From positions 62,001-126,000 of the forward strand of contig JAWWNJ010000074.1 in NCBI GenBank assembly GCA_037176885.1: a DNA stretch of 64,000 nucleotides. The letters run 5' to 3'. Source of the DNA: Favolaschia claudopus. Its lineage: Eukaryota > Basidiomycota > Agaricomycetes > Agaricales > Mycenaceae. The translations under genes and the position numbers were made by a program. This document shows, piece after piece, positions 34,104 through 44,469 of the stretch (position 1 is its first letter; each line of letters opens with the position of its first letter). The notes under the pieces were generated by a model. The model did no database searches. It had not been told where the DNA came from and saw only the letters and a program-made list of their open reading frames with translations.

Positions 34104-36429
34104 GCTGGAATTGACGTGTCGGTATGAGGGTTGTGGAGTGTGGAGGTGGAAGGGTCGAGGGCGCCGTTTCGAGCGAGGAAGCTGGTGTGGTGTAACGGGT
34201 CTTGAAGTGAGTCAGTTATGCGCAGAGACGCAGCAATGAGAGTTACTCGCCCAGTATCCAACGTCGACACATTTCCCAGGATACTTCCAAACGTCGCAAA
34301 CGAATCCTGGCACTTGACGAGCCCGCCGGCGACCATCCAGTCAAATGTGTCGAATGAGAAGCCTCCGCAGGGAGCTGCGAATTGAGCTCGTTGAGGGTAG
34401 AGGAGGGAGGAGGGGCAAAGAGGAGGAGAGACACATTTTCGCGCTCAGCAGAAGGAGCTGAAGGGAGGTGGATGGGACCAACGAGGGGGAGAGAGTTAAT
34501 GACACACGCACCTTTAATCAGAATACAAGGTGGCCGATGGCGTGTTGCAGAAATTGGTGATTGGGAATGAGAGATAAATTCCAGAATTATTGGTCCGCTG
34601 TGCTGGTGGGTCCCTTAAACCTCCCATGAGTATGCGGCCTGTATTTCTTGCCAACTGCGGAAATTTTTAGGATGCCAGGTTTTTGCCAGATTCTAGACTC
34701 GTGACCAATCTAGCCAGATTCAACAAATTGAAATCTGCCCCGAAGACACTAAAGACAAAGTAAACTCGGGCACACGAGAGGGTATTAGAATACCTAAAGA
34801 CAAAGTAAACTAGAGTCGTCGTAAGTAAAGAGAGGGAAGTCAAAGGTATAGAAGACAAACCTCAGCCGGGCACACGAGAGGGTGAACGACTGAGGTGTGT
34901 CTGTAGCTAGAAAACTGCTGCTCTGGATGTCGCCGATCAAGACCTCCGCCCGCCACATTGTGCACCTAGGCGGTATAATCGAGTCGGCCTCCCATACGGA
35001 GCGTGGTGGGCCTCCATACCCCTTATCTCCCCCTTCGAAAAAATGGTTTTTCGACTGATCCGCATGCGCGATGGATGTATGGGGAAAATGTGAAAGAATG
35101 TGTAATGTCGGCGGCAGATGAGGCACGACGGGGTGAACGAGAGTGAAATGCGCTCGTGCGCGTGTGACCCGAGTTTGGTATACGGCGCCTGAGATGTGAC
35201 ATGAATGAGGAAGTGGATGAGAAGCTCCCTGTCTTGGCCGTTTGCGTCGAAGTTAGTCGCCGTGAGCAAGTCGTCGTGTGAGGAGATTGCGCTAGATTCT
35301 CCCCCTGTGCTGCTGGTGCATAGTACGCAGTTGGAAGAAGAAACTGAGGGATGAAATCTCCCCCTGCCCGCATCAGAGTTGGCGGCGTAGAAAACCGCGG
35401 CGAGCAAGCATGAGATGCGAGGACTGCTCGAGATGCTCCCCCTGCGATGCCAGGATGTATGTAGTGTGGAGAAAATTTGCTCCCCCTGGGCATGCGAGGA
35501 AGGTGTGCGCGATGTCGCGCTGCCCGGAACGTCAGGACGAGCGTACTCGCGTCGTCTGAGTTGTCCGAGGCGTGGTGACGGAGTAAAACTGCTCGTCGGT
35601 AACGGCGGTGCCGGTGCTCACTGCGAGTACATAGGCACCTGCGGCCCTCGGTGAGATGGATCCTGGGGCTCGCTGCCCCATCCTGCGGCCGTGGGATTGC
35701 GATATTGTGCCGGAGCCATAGTCTCGTAAACAAGACTTTATAAACTTTTTTGAAGATAGTCGTTCAAACGTATATAAACCGGAGCCATAAGTTGGCTGGC
35801 ATACGTCTCCGCCAGCTATGCTCGAAACGGGTAGACGTACCATTCGGGTCCCATATGGGTGAACCTGGCGTTCGCTTCGCCGAATCCTTCATCTATTTCC
35901 TCCCCCTGGCCCTCTGTCGCTGCCCTCGTCGTTGTGTGAATGCGTGCTGATGTCGCGTGAGTCACCGAGTTTGGTGCAGTCGTCAGGCGGGGTGAGTAGA
36001 GGTTGTGCCGCTTGTCCGTCGGCTGTGGTGTGCGGCCGTGAGATCCAAGGCTTCGCCGTTTGAATGCTGCACGCTATAGCGTATTGCTTGAGGTTCAGGT
36101 GTCTCGCTAACCGCTGTCGCCGAAAGTTGATACGGACTGGCGTTATTTACCAGGAGCCACCTGGGATGCGTTTGTGTCAGCGTAATTTGCTGTTCGGTAT
36201 CGCCCGTATCGAGTGGTCAAGACGAGAAGTTGAAAGAAACTGCGTTTGTGTAGAGAACGTCGTGGTTCCGGTTACAAACGCATCAAGACTACGTAATGCT
36301 TACGAGAGTACAGTATGCTGGAAAGTAAAGAGTGGTAAATAATTACCGCTAACAAACTCGAGCAAGTAATTTGTGCATGAAGCAGCGAGAGCGTTGGCGT
36401 AAAAGGCCGGGATGTCGCCTGAACTTCGG
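34104..36429. other. No complete gene; repeated TCCCCCTG motifs
   Basis: Minus-strand frames are Ser/Pro-rich near 34104-34434, possibly the other side of the host gene hit by the 7.4-kb element. At 35296-35490 four copies of a TCCCCCTG motif are spaced irregularly. They resemble polypurine tracts on the minus strand, but no LTR pair or pol domain accompanies them. Nothing else could be assigned. Confidence 0.35.
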
Positions 36430-36960
36430 ACTTAAACTGAGAACGTGAAAGGCGTGAACGATGCTTGATATCGAACTTGGACTGTGAAAGTGAAAGTGTG
36501 AACGCCGCTTCATATTGAACTTGAACTGTGCATGTGAACATGAGAGGCACGAACGCCGCTTGAGCTTTAAATTGACTTCAACTGTGAACGTGACAAGGTG
36601 TGAACGCCGCTTGAGCTATGAATTGAATTGTGAACGTGAAAAAGGCGCGGGCGCCGTTGGCTCCATTCGGCTGTTGTGTCTTAGCGTCACTTAGCGTCAC
36701 TTTGGAGCACTTGGGAAAAATTCCACGCCAAACTTTTGGTGAGAAATACTCTTAAGTGACGTCAAGTGCTCCGAAGTGACGCAACCGAATGGAGCCTTAG
36801 GCCTGTAAAAAATTGAACAGAGTTTTGAATCTAGACTTGAATCGTTAACGTGAAGGACGCGAACACGACTTGAGCTTTAAGATTGAATCTTGAACGTGAA
36901 GAGGCGAAAGTCAAGTATTAACGTGGAGTATATGTACAGGGTGCGAGTGCCGCTGGAGCT
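36430..36960. repeat. Diverged tandem repeat, ~50-60-bp unit
   Basis: The phrases GAACGCCGCTTGAGCTTTAAATTGA and CTGTGAACGTGA recur in order about five times and are interrupted by the insertion at 36659-36796. It is similar in style to the satellite at 21.3-22.8 kb but has a different sequence. Confidence 0.65.
36659..36796. mobile_element. 138-bp MITE inside the tandem repeat
   Basis: The ends are GGCTCCATTCGG and its complement. The inverted similarity runs about 45 bp and includes GGAGCACTTG. The target duplication is unclear (TT at most). There is no coding capacity. Confidence 0.75.
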
Positions 36961-37521
36961 CGGATCGTAAACGTGAACTGAAGGCGGGGACACCGCATAC
37001 ATAGGTATGAAATTTGAGTATAAATCGACAACTCGAAAGAAACGAGCCAGATGAGCTCATCAGGCATCGTGCTGATATCGCGAATGTGAATTCGGTGGAA
37101 ACGAGTGTATTGGTAGTAGAGAGCGAATGATTTTTGGTCCAAAAAGGGCAAGGAAATCGAAAAAATCTCCGGCCGGCATGTGCCGAGCAATGCCGGCCCA
37201 CCATATATGGTAATTTTGATGTGATTGACGTGTTGTGAACAACTTGTCCAGTGAACAATTTGGGTGACGGGTGACACCCAGTGAACAACCGGTCGAATTA
37301 GTACCGCTGTAGAGAGAAGGCACAGCCGGTATGACCGTGCCGCGGTTATGAAAACTGACGTGACAGTATCAATCACCAAATTAGGACTGCGACTTGTCAC
37401 ACCTGACCCTAATATGTTTTATCTTTGGTATGCTTTTGGCAAGTTAAATTGGTATGGTTTCCCACTCGCAATGTTCTCCCTCTTTCACCACTCCTGATAT
37501 ATCCCTGCTTGGAAGCGAGAT

Positions 37522-37727
37522 TGTTGAAGGTGCGAGACCATCACGCGCCGCCTTCCCTATCTGTCCGTTTCCTCGCTACACCCCCCCTATCCGTCCCTTG
37601 TATATTCCTTATATTGTCTCGTACGTACCGATTTCCTGTAGCTCTTGCACCCCCACCTTGTCGCTCTCCCGCGCCTCGAATATACCTGCCCGGGCTCAAC
37701 ATCGTGTGAACCATAACCTGTTCTATA
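37522..37727 (+). repeat. 5' LTR
   Basis: 206 bp, identical to the 3' copy. It is pyrimidine-rich, with a weak TATATT region mid-LTR. The sequence just downstream (GGTTATGGGCCCC) is where a primer-binding site should be, but I do not recognise the tRNA. Confidence 0.93.
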
Positions 37728-37935
37728 GGTTATGGGCCCCGCGCCCGCCGTCCTCTGCTTCTGATTTCTCCTCTTCGCCGTTTCATCTGCCCCTATCCTC
37801 GTTTCACCGCCCCCTACTACCCGTCTTCTCGACGACCGACCACCGTGCCTGCGTAGGCAACTGACCGACCGACCCCGAACCCGAACGAACGTGCGCCTGC
37901 GTTAGGTGCCCTGACCGACTGTACTGCCTTCTACG

Positions 37936-38736
37936 ATGGACTCGAAGGCTCTTGATGCGAATGCGAAGAATGGAACCCGCCTGTCGGACGACGTCTCGTT
38001 CGACGACTGGCAGTTTGAGACCCGGGCCGAGTTGCGGCGCCGGACTGTGTTACCCATCGTTTTGGGAGACGAGACGAGGCCGCTCGGTAGCGACAACTCG
38101 AAGGCCGTGAAGGCCTGGATTACGAGGCGGGATCTGGCGACTGCGACGATTATTGGCCGCCTCGATCCGTCCCAATTCGCTCACGTTCGGGCATTTGAGG
38201 AGGATCCGAAGGGAATGTGGGAGCGGTTGGAGGAGATGTATCTCAGCACTGGGCTGGGTGGTGTTGTTGCGATGTGGAGGAAATTCTACAGCCTTCGTAA
38301 GCCTGATGGTCCTTCGAGCATGCGCGCTTACATCGCTTCCGTCCGAGCCCATGCGGAGAAACTCGAACGCCTCTACCAGGACAAGCCGTCGGATGCGCAG
38401 ATTATCGCGACACTTCTCATGTCCCTCCCCGCTTCGTACAACACCCTCATTATCTCCCTCGACTCTCACCCCCAGCACGACGAGCTGGAATTCGTTATCG
38501 GCCGCTTGCTTAACGAAGAAACACGTCAGGAAGCTGAGCTTTCTGTTACCTTTGACTCGGACCTCCCCGCTTCTGCGCTCACCGCCCGCACATACCGCGA
38601 CCGTTCCCGCATTACGTGCTTCAAATGCAGGAAACTCGGTCATTACCAGAACGAATGCCCCGAGCCCGGCCCTCTCGTTCCTATCCCCGGACGCGACGCC
38701 ACCACCGCAGCCGTCGTCGACACATACCAGTTCTGA
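37936..38736 (+). CDS. gag: Copia-type Gag polyprotein (UBN2-like, CCHC knuckle)
   Basis: Uninterrupted 266-codon frame. The core at about residues 15-190 has the Ty1/copia Gag layout: DDWQFETRAELRRR, an AWITRRDLATATIIGRLDP helix pair, a WERLEEMYLS stretch, and YIASVRAHAEKLE...LLMSLPASYNTLI. A single zinc knuckle, CFKCRKLGHYQNEC (CX2CX4HX4C), follows near residue 228. Such Gags package the element RNA into virus-like particles. The frame stops shortly after the knuckle, where a Gag-Pol would continue into protease. There is no frameshift and no stop, so it is probably functional. Confidence 0.93.
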   Translation: MDSKALDANAKNGTRLSDDVSFDDWQFETRAELRRRTVLPIVLGDETRPLGSDNSKAVKAWITRRDLATATIIGRLDPSQFAHVRAFEEDPKGMWERLEEMYLSTGLGGVVAMWRKFYSLRKPDGPSSMRAYIASVRAHAEKLERLYQDKPSDAQIIATLLMSLPASYNTLIISLDSHPQHDELEFVIGRLLNEETRQEAELSVTFDSDLPASALTARTYRDRSRITCFKCRKLGHYQNECPEPGPLVPIPGRDATTAAVVDTYQF

Positions 38737-38852
38737 CTTTTCCCCCGCCATCGCTCCAGTGGGAGCCGTCATGATTGTTGGACTGTATTTCTTATTATTT
38801 CCTGTTACCTATCGCTAATGTCGAGTATGCGGCGCGCGTTGGTCAGTGGGAG

Positions 38853-39058
38853 TGTTGAAGGTGCGAGACCATCACGCGCCGCCTTCCCTATCTGTCCGTT
38901 TCCTCGCTACACCCCCCCTATCCGTCCCTTGTATATTCCTTATATTGTCTCGTACGTACCGATTTCCTGTAGCTCTTGCACCCCCACCTTGTCGCTCTCC
39001 CGCGCCTCGAATATACCTGCCCGGGCTCAACATCGTGTGAACCATAACCTGTTCTATA
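38853..39058 (+). repeat. 3' LTR
   Basis: Identical to the 5' LTR over 206 bp. It is followed by the GAGAT target duplication at 39059-39063. Confidence 0.93.
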
Positions 39059-40081
39059 GAGATTTTTGGCAACGCTGGCTTCAAATGACGGTGTAGCAAT
39101 AACTCCCCGCCTAGAGCAGTACGAGTGAGGCTTCGTATCAAAATGAACCCAGAAGATGCGTACTTACCCGTCTCGAGTATTAAGGACAGAACGAGGCCCA
39201 CACAAAGAATAGCTTGCTCGGGGCCCGCATAAAGTGACGATTTCGTGTATAATTCGACGAGAAGGAAAAGACCTGTCGCAATACTGAGACCGATGTGGAC
39301 CACATTCACAAAATATAGGCCCTGTATGGGCCGATTCTTCGTTAATTTACGCAGCCTAAAAAAAAATTATGAGCAACAGATCAAATCAGAAGGTATGCGC
39401 AAGCACAGAATTGGTATTGCGACGCAAATGCAGGTAGAGAAGAATACAGCCAAAATTAGGGCGACTATGAGAGCTACAGACAGAGAGTCGCCTGTGTGGA
39501 TATTCATGTGCGGGCTTCATGAGACAGGTAACAATGAACATACGGAATCGACCTGCAAATATTATAGATACAATGACCAGCAATGTATTGAATAGGAGAC
39601 ACAGGACATAGATGATTACGGTGGGGGTAGAACTCTTCATTTTTCTGGGAAAGGGAAGTAACAGGGAAAAATACCTTGGAAGTAACAGAGGAGTATTTCA
39701 TTTAAGTAATTTAAAGTATATCGGACCCGGAGTGCCGAACTCATCGTATGTTTGTCTATCATAGGGCCACCACTGTGCAAAAAAGAGAGTCAGATCTTGG
39801 CCGAGAAAAATGCATATGGGACGCATGCTCACCTAGAGTTTGAGCGTCGGGAGGAAAAGTGCAGTGGACCGAAAGTGGACACTCACCAGAATGGACTTTG
39901 CCTTCGAGAAGCTAACTACATTGTGAGTGGGATGGCGGCGTAGTCGGCCAGCTCACTCACCTCGGATGTTCGAGTTATATGCCCGCATAAGACACGGTCG
40001 GCGGCGGCCGCCGTCGGTTTTCGAAGTCCCCTGGTACGTAAACCTATTTTCTTTTGTCGACAAAGTCTCTCATTCCAACAG

Positions 40082-41530
40082 GCGAGTCTGGAGGAAGTGG
40101 AGATCTTCGCCTGTCTTCTTCTCTCTCTTCAATTAGGGAGGTCCAAGAGCAGCGTGACTTGGGGGACAAGCCAGAGAAACCAATCTCTTCTGACAGTAGT
40201 AGCGAGGATGACAGTGACGAGGAGAAGAATGAAAAGCCTGGGACCGAGGTTGATCAACAATCCAGTAAGTGCTGATTTACCTGAACCCTGAACCCCAAAC
40301 AGACTTACTCATGTTTTGAATCGCCCTTCAGTCCTTGTTCTGATGACCAACACGGCAGATCCGACCGCACCTCCAATGGAAACCTTCATAGAAGATCACG
40401 AAGACTACGACGGCCAGCGGTGCTGTTCGTCGTGAAGTAGACTTGAGAGATGTGCTCCCTGTCGTTCTCACGAACATGTCTCCTATTATGTAAGGGCAAG
40501 TCCTCACCTTTGATAATTGACGCTCCAGTTGCTGAATATTTTGATTAGCGGACACGACTGCCAGAATTAGTCGCCCCGGCTTCACAGGGCCTAACAGCCA
40601 GATGGTCATCGGTAAGGTCAAAGACTTTGTCGTGCCCAGAAAGGAAAAGCCAGCTGGTGAAGATAGGGATGAGCAGGACCCAATGGAAAACAATAGCGTT
40701 CGAACGAATACCATGTCTTTGACAGAGGTTGAGGGTACCAATTTCCTCAGTTTGCCACTCTTTTATGTACCAACTGCCAGCCCAGGTAAGTCCGTTCAGT
40801 CCGTTCGCAAAGCTATACATGTTTTTGAGCCCTGTTTAGGCCTCCAACGCTGCTTCCAGTTCCTCAGCCCTGCCCACCAGTCTCACCGGTGACAGTAGTG
40901 ATGAACCGAGGGAGATTGCCGCAAATCAGAAGGCTGCAGCTACAGCTGTGGCTGATCCCCAGCCTCGCCCTGCTGATTTCACGGCACAATACCTCGGATT
41001 TATTTTCCTTCTCAAGGGCACGGATACCGCCGTCAAGGTTGACAAGAATGTCACCGCTGCTGATGCGCTGGCCAATTACCGTGTTATAGAGCCTCATTAT
41101 GGATGCTATCGTGTGTTTCAGGCGAAGAATGGATACCTGTGTCCCGCTGGTGAGATCTTATGAATCAAGAAGGCATTAGGACTTACGCAATATTCCAGAT
41201 TACATGCATACAGTACATTGCGACTCGCACCCGAACATGTCTGCTACGCCGTACTCGACACTCACACCCTTACGAGCCTCCCAATATCGCCATCCCTATC
41301 CATACCCTTCTCCGACTCCGTACATGTCCCAGATGAGCCGTTCGTTCCCGCCGATAAATCCAAACCCAAATCTCGCTCCATCCGGGGACGAGAAATTCCC
41401 TGCGTCTATAAATCCTTGGCTCTCGACAACCCCTACATTTCAAAACCACACACCACATACTACACGATGGACACCATATCCCTACTATCCCCCTTCGTAT
41501 TCGTACTTGTACAGAACCCCGCAAAATTAA
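40082..41530 (+). CDS. Unrecognised multi-exon gene, possibly frame-damaged
   Basis: Coding-like exons with good splice sites are at 40082-40264 (Ser/Glu/Asp-rich), about 40331-40420, 40549-40785 (GKVKDFVVPRKEKP), 40840-41149 and 41199-41530. The last two join in frame. They encode a folded-looking segment (ADFTAQYLGFIFLLKGTDT, ANYRVIEPHYGCYRVFQAKN), then a Pro/Tyr-rich tail ending at a stop. The junction of 40549-40785 with 40840-41149 is out of phase at the canonical sites, and the second exon's donor is unclear. I do not know the family or the true start. It may be a decayed gene or mobile-element cargo. Confidence 0.45.
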
Positions 41531-41539
41531 TAATTTGAA

Positions 41540-41758
41540 TCACTGACTCGCCTCAGAGCTCTCGGTTTGTGAATCCCAATCTTGATGAGTAGCCTGCTCA
41601 ACAGTCGTGCCCTCACTCCAATTTTCCAACGTCTTCCCAGTCTGCAGAGCGGTGAGACCTTTGGTGACAAAATCAGTCGGCCGATCGTCATATGCGCTTT
41701 TGGCGGGCATCTTCCGATTAGCAACAAATTTGTGGGTTCTCGATGCACGATACCACTT
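41540..41758 (-). CDS. Possible terminal exon, minus strand
   Basis: A 73-codon open stretch ends at TGA (41540-41542) and is preceded by an AG acceptor. Its peptide is charged and non-repetitive (KMPAKSAYDDRPTDFVTKG, TGKTLENWSEGTTVEQ). It is convergent with the plus-strand gene ending at 41530. No family was recognised, and upstream exons were not found with confidence. Confidence 0.35.
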   Translation of the reverse strand, partial: KWYRASRTHKFVANRKMPAKSAYDDRPTDFVTKGLTALQTGKTLENWSEGTTVEQATHQDWDSQTESSEASQ

Positions 41759-42425
41759 CTGGAGCCCTTGTATGTCTATTTATCGTTTCGCAATTGTATG
41801 TCGCCAGCCACGAACCCGTGTTTTGAACTCGGTCTCCATGTGTGAAGTGACTGACCGAATTACATGAATTGCGGGGTGCAATTTTTTGAGGTAGTTCAGT
41901 CAATGTTCGGTCCTTCCGAGCGCTGTGTGACCTGAGAATTTATTTCATATCGGCGTACTTTGATATCCTTTATGTTCATTTCTTGAGCTTCGTCAACTGG
42001 CATGTGTCCTTCTCGGGGTTGATAATCCGATCAGCTGGGTGTTATTTGCCCACAGCCACAGTGTTACTTGCCACTTTCCATCACTTTCTTCTTTTCCCTA
42101 GCTTGCGGATGTTTTGAGTACTCAAAAAGTTGTGGAGATCTAGTTTAAGTATGTAGGCTTAGTTCTGTCAAGTTATTTTGCGCAAAATGAAGCGTTTTTC
42201 GGCCAGGTAGCGAAAAGGCTACTGTACATACTAACATGGGCGCTTGCCAAATAACATGATTGATGCCATCAATTGACACACCATCGGCGTCTATTTCCTC
42301 TTTTGCCTCTTCCTCGTCGCTCTCCTCGTTTCCTTGCGGCCAAAACCAGATTCTCTCGCCACAATTCAACACAATCAACTACCACTGCTGTCTGCCCCCA
42401 CCCTAACACAATGACAATGTTTCAG

Positions 42426-43669
42426 GTGACGGAAATGGAGCAGCGCGGAAGGAGGAATTAGAGGAAAATAGAGTTCGTGGCATTGGCACGCCGGGCAAAC
42501 CAAAGTCGGTGATTCGGAGGAAGCTCATCTTGAGCAAGTTCAAAGTTCATCAGCGCGGGCTATTGCGCAGGTACATGAGTATTACACTTTCTCTCTGTTC
42601 TCTTGCACCGATCACACCTCAGCTCGGACACCGCGAGCGGCAAGAAAGAAATGTCGCAGCTGGGACTCCTGTCATAGTTGTCTAGCAGTCTACATACATC
42701 TTGTGTTAGCCAGAATTGTAATAGATTCAGCTTCAATTCAGGACATACTTGTGAGCACAAACTCGAGGCAATATATATTAAAAGTAGTCATTAGCTTCAC
42801 GTTGCTTGATTGAAACCTCTTCCAAGCAACAACGAGTGGTTGTTACATTTTGACCATTTTCCCCGCCCAACCTTGATCAAGACCTATCAAGCATTATCAG
42901 GCCGTCAAGCTTGATCAGTGTTTATAAGTCTTTTTTGGACCTTATCATTGTCAACCGACCCCGAACTTGACAGCCTGATCCTAAACATGCTTTTTCATGT
43001 GACTTTGACACCAAACCACGGGACCACACGAGACGTCGCGAGCGGAGCGAGCGTAGCGGTGTTTGAGGCAGCCAGCCCCAACAAGCTGTGTGACCGAACG
43101 GAGGGAGGCCGGCGAGCGCAGCGAGTCGGAGGCACTCAGCTAAAGCTTGTCAAGCTTGATATTGGTATATTTGGCCCTATCACCTGATTTCGGATTTTCC
43201 GACAATTACGGTTGCCCCACGTGATTTAGCCTTTTCGAGACTATGCTCACTCAATGCTGCGATCTGACTCTGCCCTCCTAACTTAATGACAACAACTAGA
43301 ATAATCAATTATTCAAGTTATAAAAACAAGAAGTTCCCTGTTCCGTGGCTCGGCAGGCTTTCTTTTGTGATCGGTAAGTACTCTGGCAGGAGTCTCGGAG
43401 GAGCTGGAAGGGACTGCCGTGATCAAGCGTCTGCGACTTGAGGTGGACGACGTAACCTTTATCAATGGCCCATCCGGCGGTGCTACTGGACCACCAGTTA
43501 CTCCGGCCCCAGCTACCAGCAGCAGCGGTATGTATTCTTTACCTCTAACCCAGCTCTGTAGCTCATTATGCCTTTAGGTCAGAGCCGCTTATCTAGCTAT
43601 TCCCGGAAGCGTGCCCGGGTCGAGGATGCACCTCCAACCGAGTCACTAGAGCACTTTGGCAAACGGTGA
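42426..43669 (+). CDS. Three splice-bounded exons of an unknown nuclear-looking protein
   Basis: The exons are 42426-42570 (basic, KSVIRRKLILSKFKVHQRG), 43390-43527 (EELEGTAVIKRLRLEVDDVTF then Pro/Thr/Ser) and 43578-43669 (SSYSRKRARVEDAPPTE, stop). Acceptors and donors are canonical, and the last two exons join in phase. The 819-bp gap between the first and second exon contains other repeats. Basic clusters suggest a nuclear protein. It may be the 3' part of the gene before it. Confidence 0.4.
42571..43389. other. Intervening sequence with TTGATCA/CAAGCTTG motifs
   Basis: Between two exons, 42860-43180 has repeated TCAAGCTTGAT-like palindromic words at both sides of a GC-rich block containing GAGCGGAGCGAGCG. 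It looks like a small inserted element, but exact ends could not be set. Confidence 0.35.
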
Positions 43670-43803
43670 AAAATGATTTTTTTCTTCAGTTCCCGCTAAC
43701 CAAATTTTGGTTGTGGAGCCGCAAAACAGTGCGCAGCCCACTGTAGTTTTTCACTAAACTCGCTTAGTTTTTCGAACTGAAATTTGATTTTCAAAATGCT
43801 CTA

Positions 43804-44241
43804 CTCCGGCAGCGGATTTGGATTTGGATTTGATGGGATTTGGAGCTGATGGGTGACGATCAGTCACCAATCAGTCACCGTTGCCAACTGATGACGGGAC
43901 TGTTCCCGCCAAACTGCCAGCGCATTGTCTCGTCGGCATTTTCCCGCCATCCCGCTCCATTTCCCGCCGTGCCTGCGCTGGCACTTAAGAGGTCTGCTGT
44001 AGCAATAAAATTGGGCAGGCAACATATAGTAATCAAAGCACACCGTTTTCACAAAGTGCGCCGTTCTGGAGGCAAGCAATGGGCTCAATGAAGGAGCTCG
44101 TCGTCGTCGCCGACGAGCAGGCATGTTGCAAACACAACGGCGGCTAACGTCGGACATTCCGCGGACCACGTTACATACAGACATCAGTTCCACCATCAAA
44201 TCCAAATCCCATCAAATCCAGATCCTGCTCCGCTGCCGGAG
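43804..44241. mobile_element. TA-flanked MITE, copy 1
   Basis: The terminal inverted repeat CTCCGGCAGCGG continues into a GGATTTGGATTTGATGGGA-type region at both ends. TA flanks both sides (43802-43803 and 44242-44243). A second copy in opposite orientation is at 51106-51553, close enough that the same 110-codon frame with only a few changes is read in both. That frame is not a plausible gene (short, basic, no motif). Confidence 0.85.
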
Positions 44242-44469
44242 TAACCCGTGTCAGGGGAATTCCCCGGCTTCTCCGGCCTGCTACACTATTGCTGACTGTA
44301 ACACTAACCCATACAACAGTCACACATATAGCGCCCATCGGGCAGCAGCACAACGATATGCGCTGCCTCGGCCCGCAGATGAGTGATTTTGAGCACATGT
44401 GTTGGGACTAATCCCTAATTCTTAAGAATCCGGAGACGTTTCCCGTGCTCACGTCCTACGAAGATTTTC

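Larger units (their letters stand above)
37522..39058 (+). mobile_element. Gag-only LTR retrotransposon (TR-GAG type), complete and young
   Basis: Two 206-bp LTRs (37522-37727 and 38853-39058) start TGTTGAAGG, end CTGTTCTATA, and appear identical. The 5-bp GAGAT flanks the element (37517-37521 and 39059-39063). Between the LTRs lies a single intact gag frame and no protease, integrase, reverse transcriptase or RNase H. A purine run (GTGGGAG) precedes the 3' LTR. Terminal-repeat elements carrying only GAG are known as non-autonomous partners of full elements. This one must be mobilised in trans by a pol-bearing relative, which is not in this window. Confidence 0.93.
37444..39640 (-). pseudogene. 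Four-TM membrane protein gene, last exon disrupted by an LTR element
   Basis: On the minus strand the exons are 39553-39640, 39407-39491, 39168-39355, and a last exon split into 39059-39110 and 37444-37516 by the element at 37522-39058. All phases agree. Counting one copy of the duplicated GAGAT, the last exon stays open to a TAA at 37444-37446, for 161 residues. Four hydrophobic segments are visible at about 8-28, 33-57, 68-90 and 98-116, with a basic loop (LLRKLTKNRPIQGLY) between the second and third. No family name can be given; small 4-TM proteins of this kind are common in Agaricomycetes. The insertion removes the last 25 codons from the transcript unless it is spliced or terminated around. 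Confidence 0.75.

Noticed and set aside
35296..35490. Copia 3' end with several polypurine tracts
   Set aside because: Repeated TCCCCCTG motifs alone are not enough; no neighbouring RNase H or LTR was found.
43864..44205. Basic 113-residue frame repeated at 51142-51486
   Set aside because: It lies wholly inside a MITE family with indels between copies. The arginine-rich text comes from GACGAC repeats.
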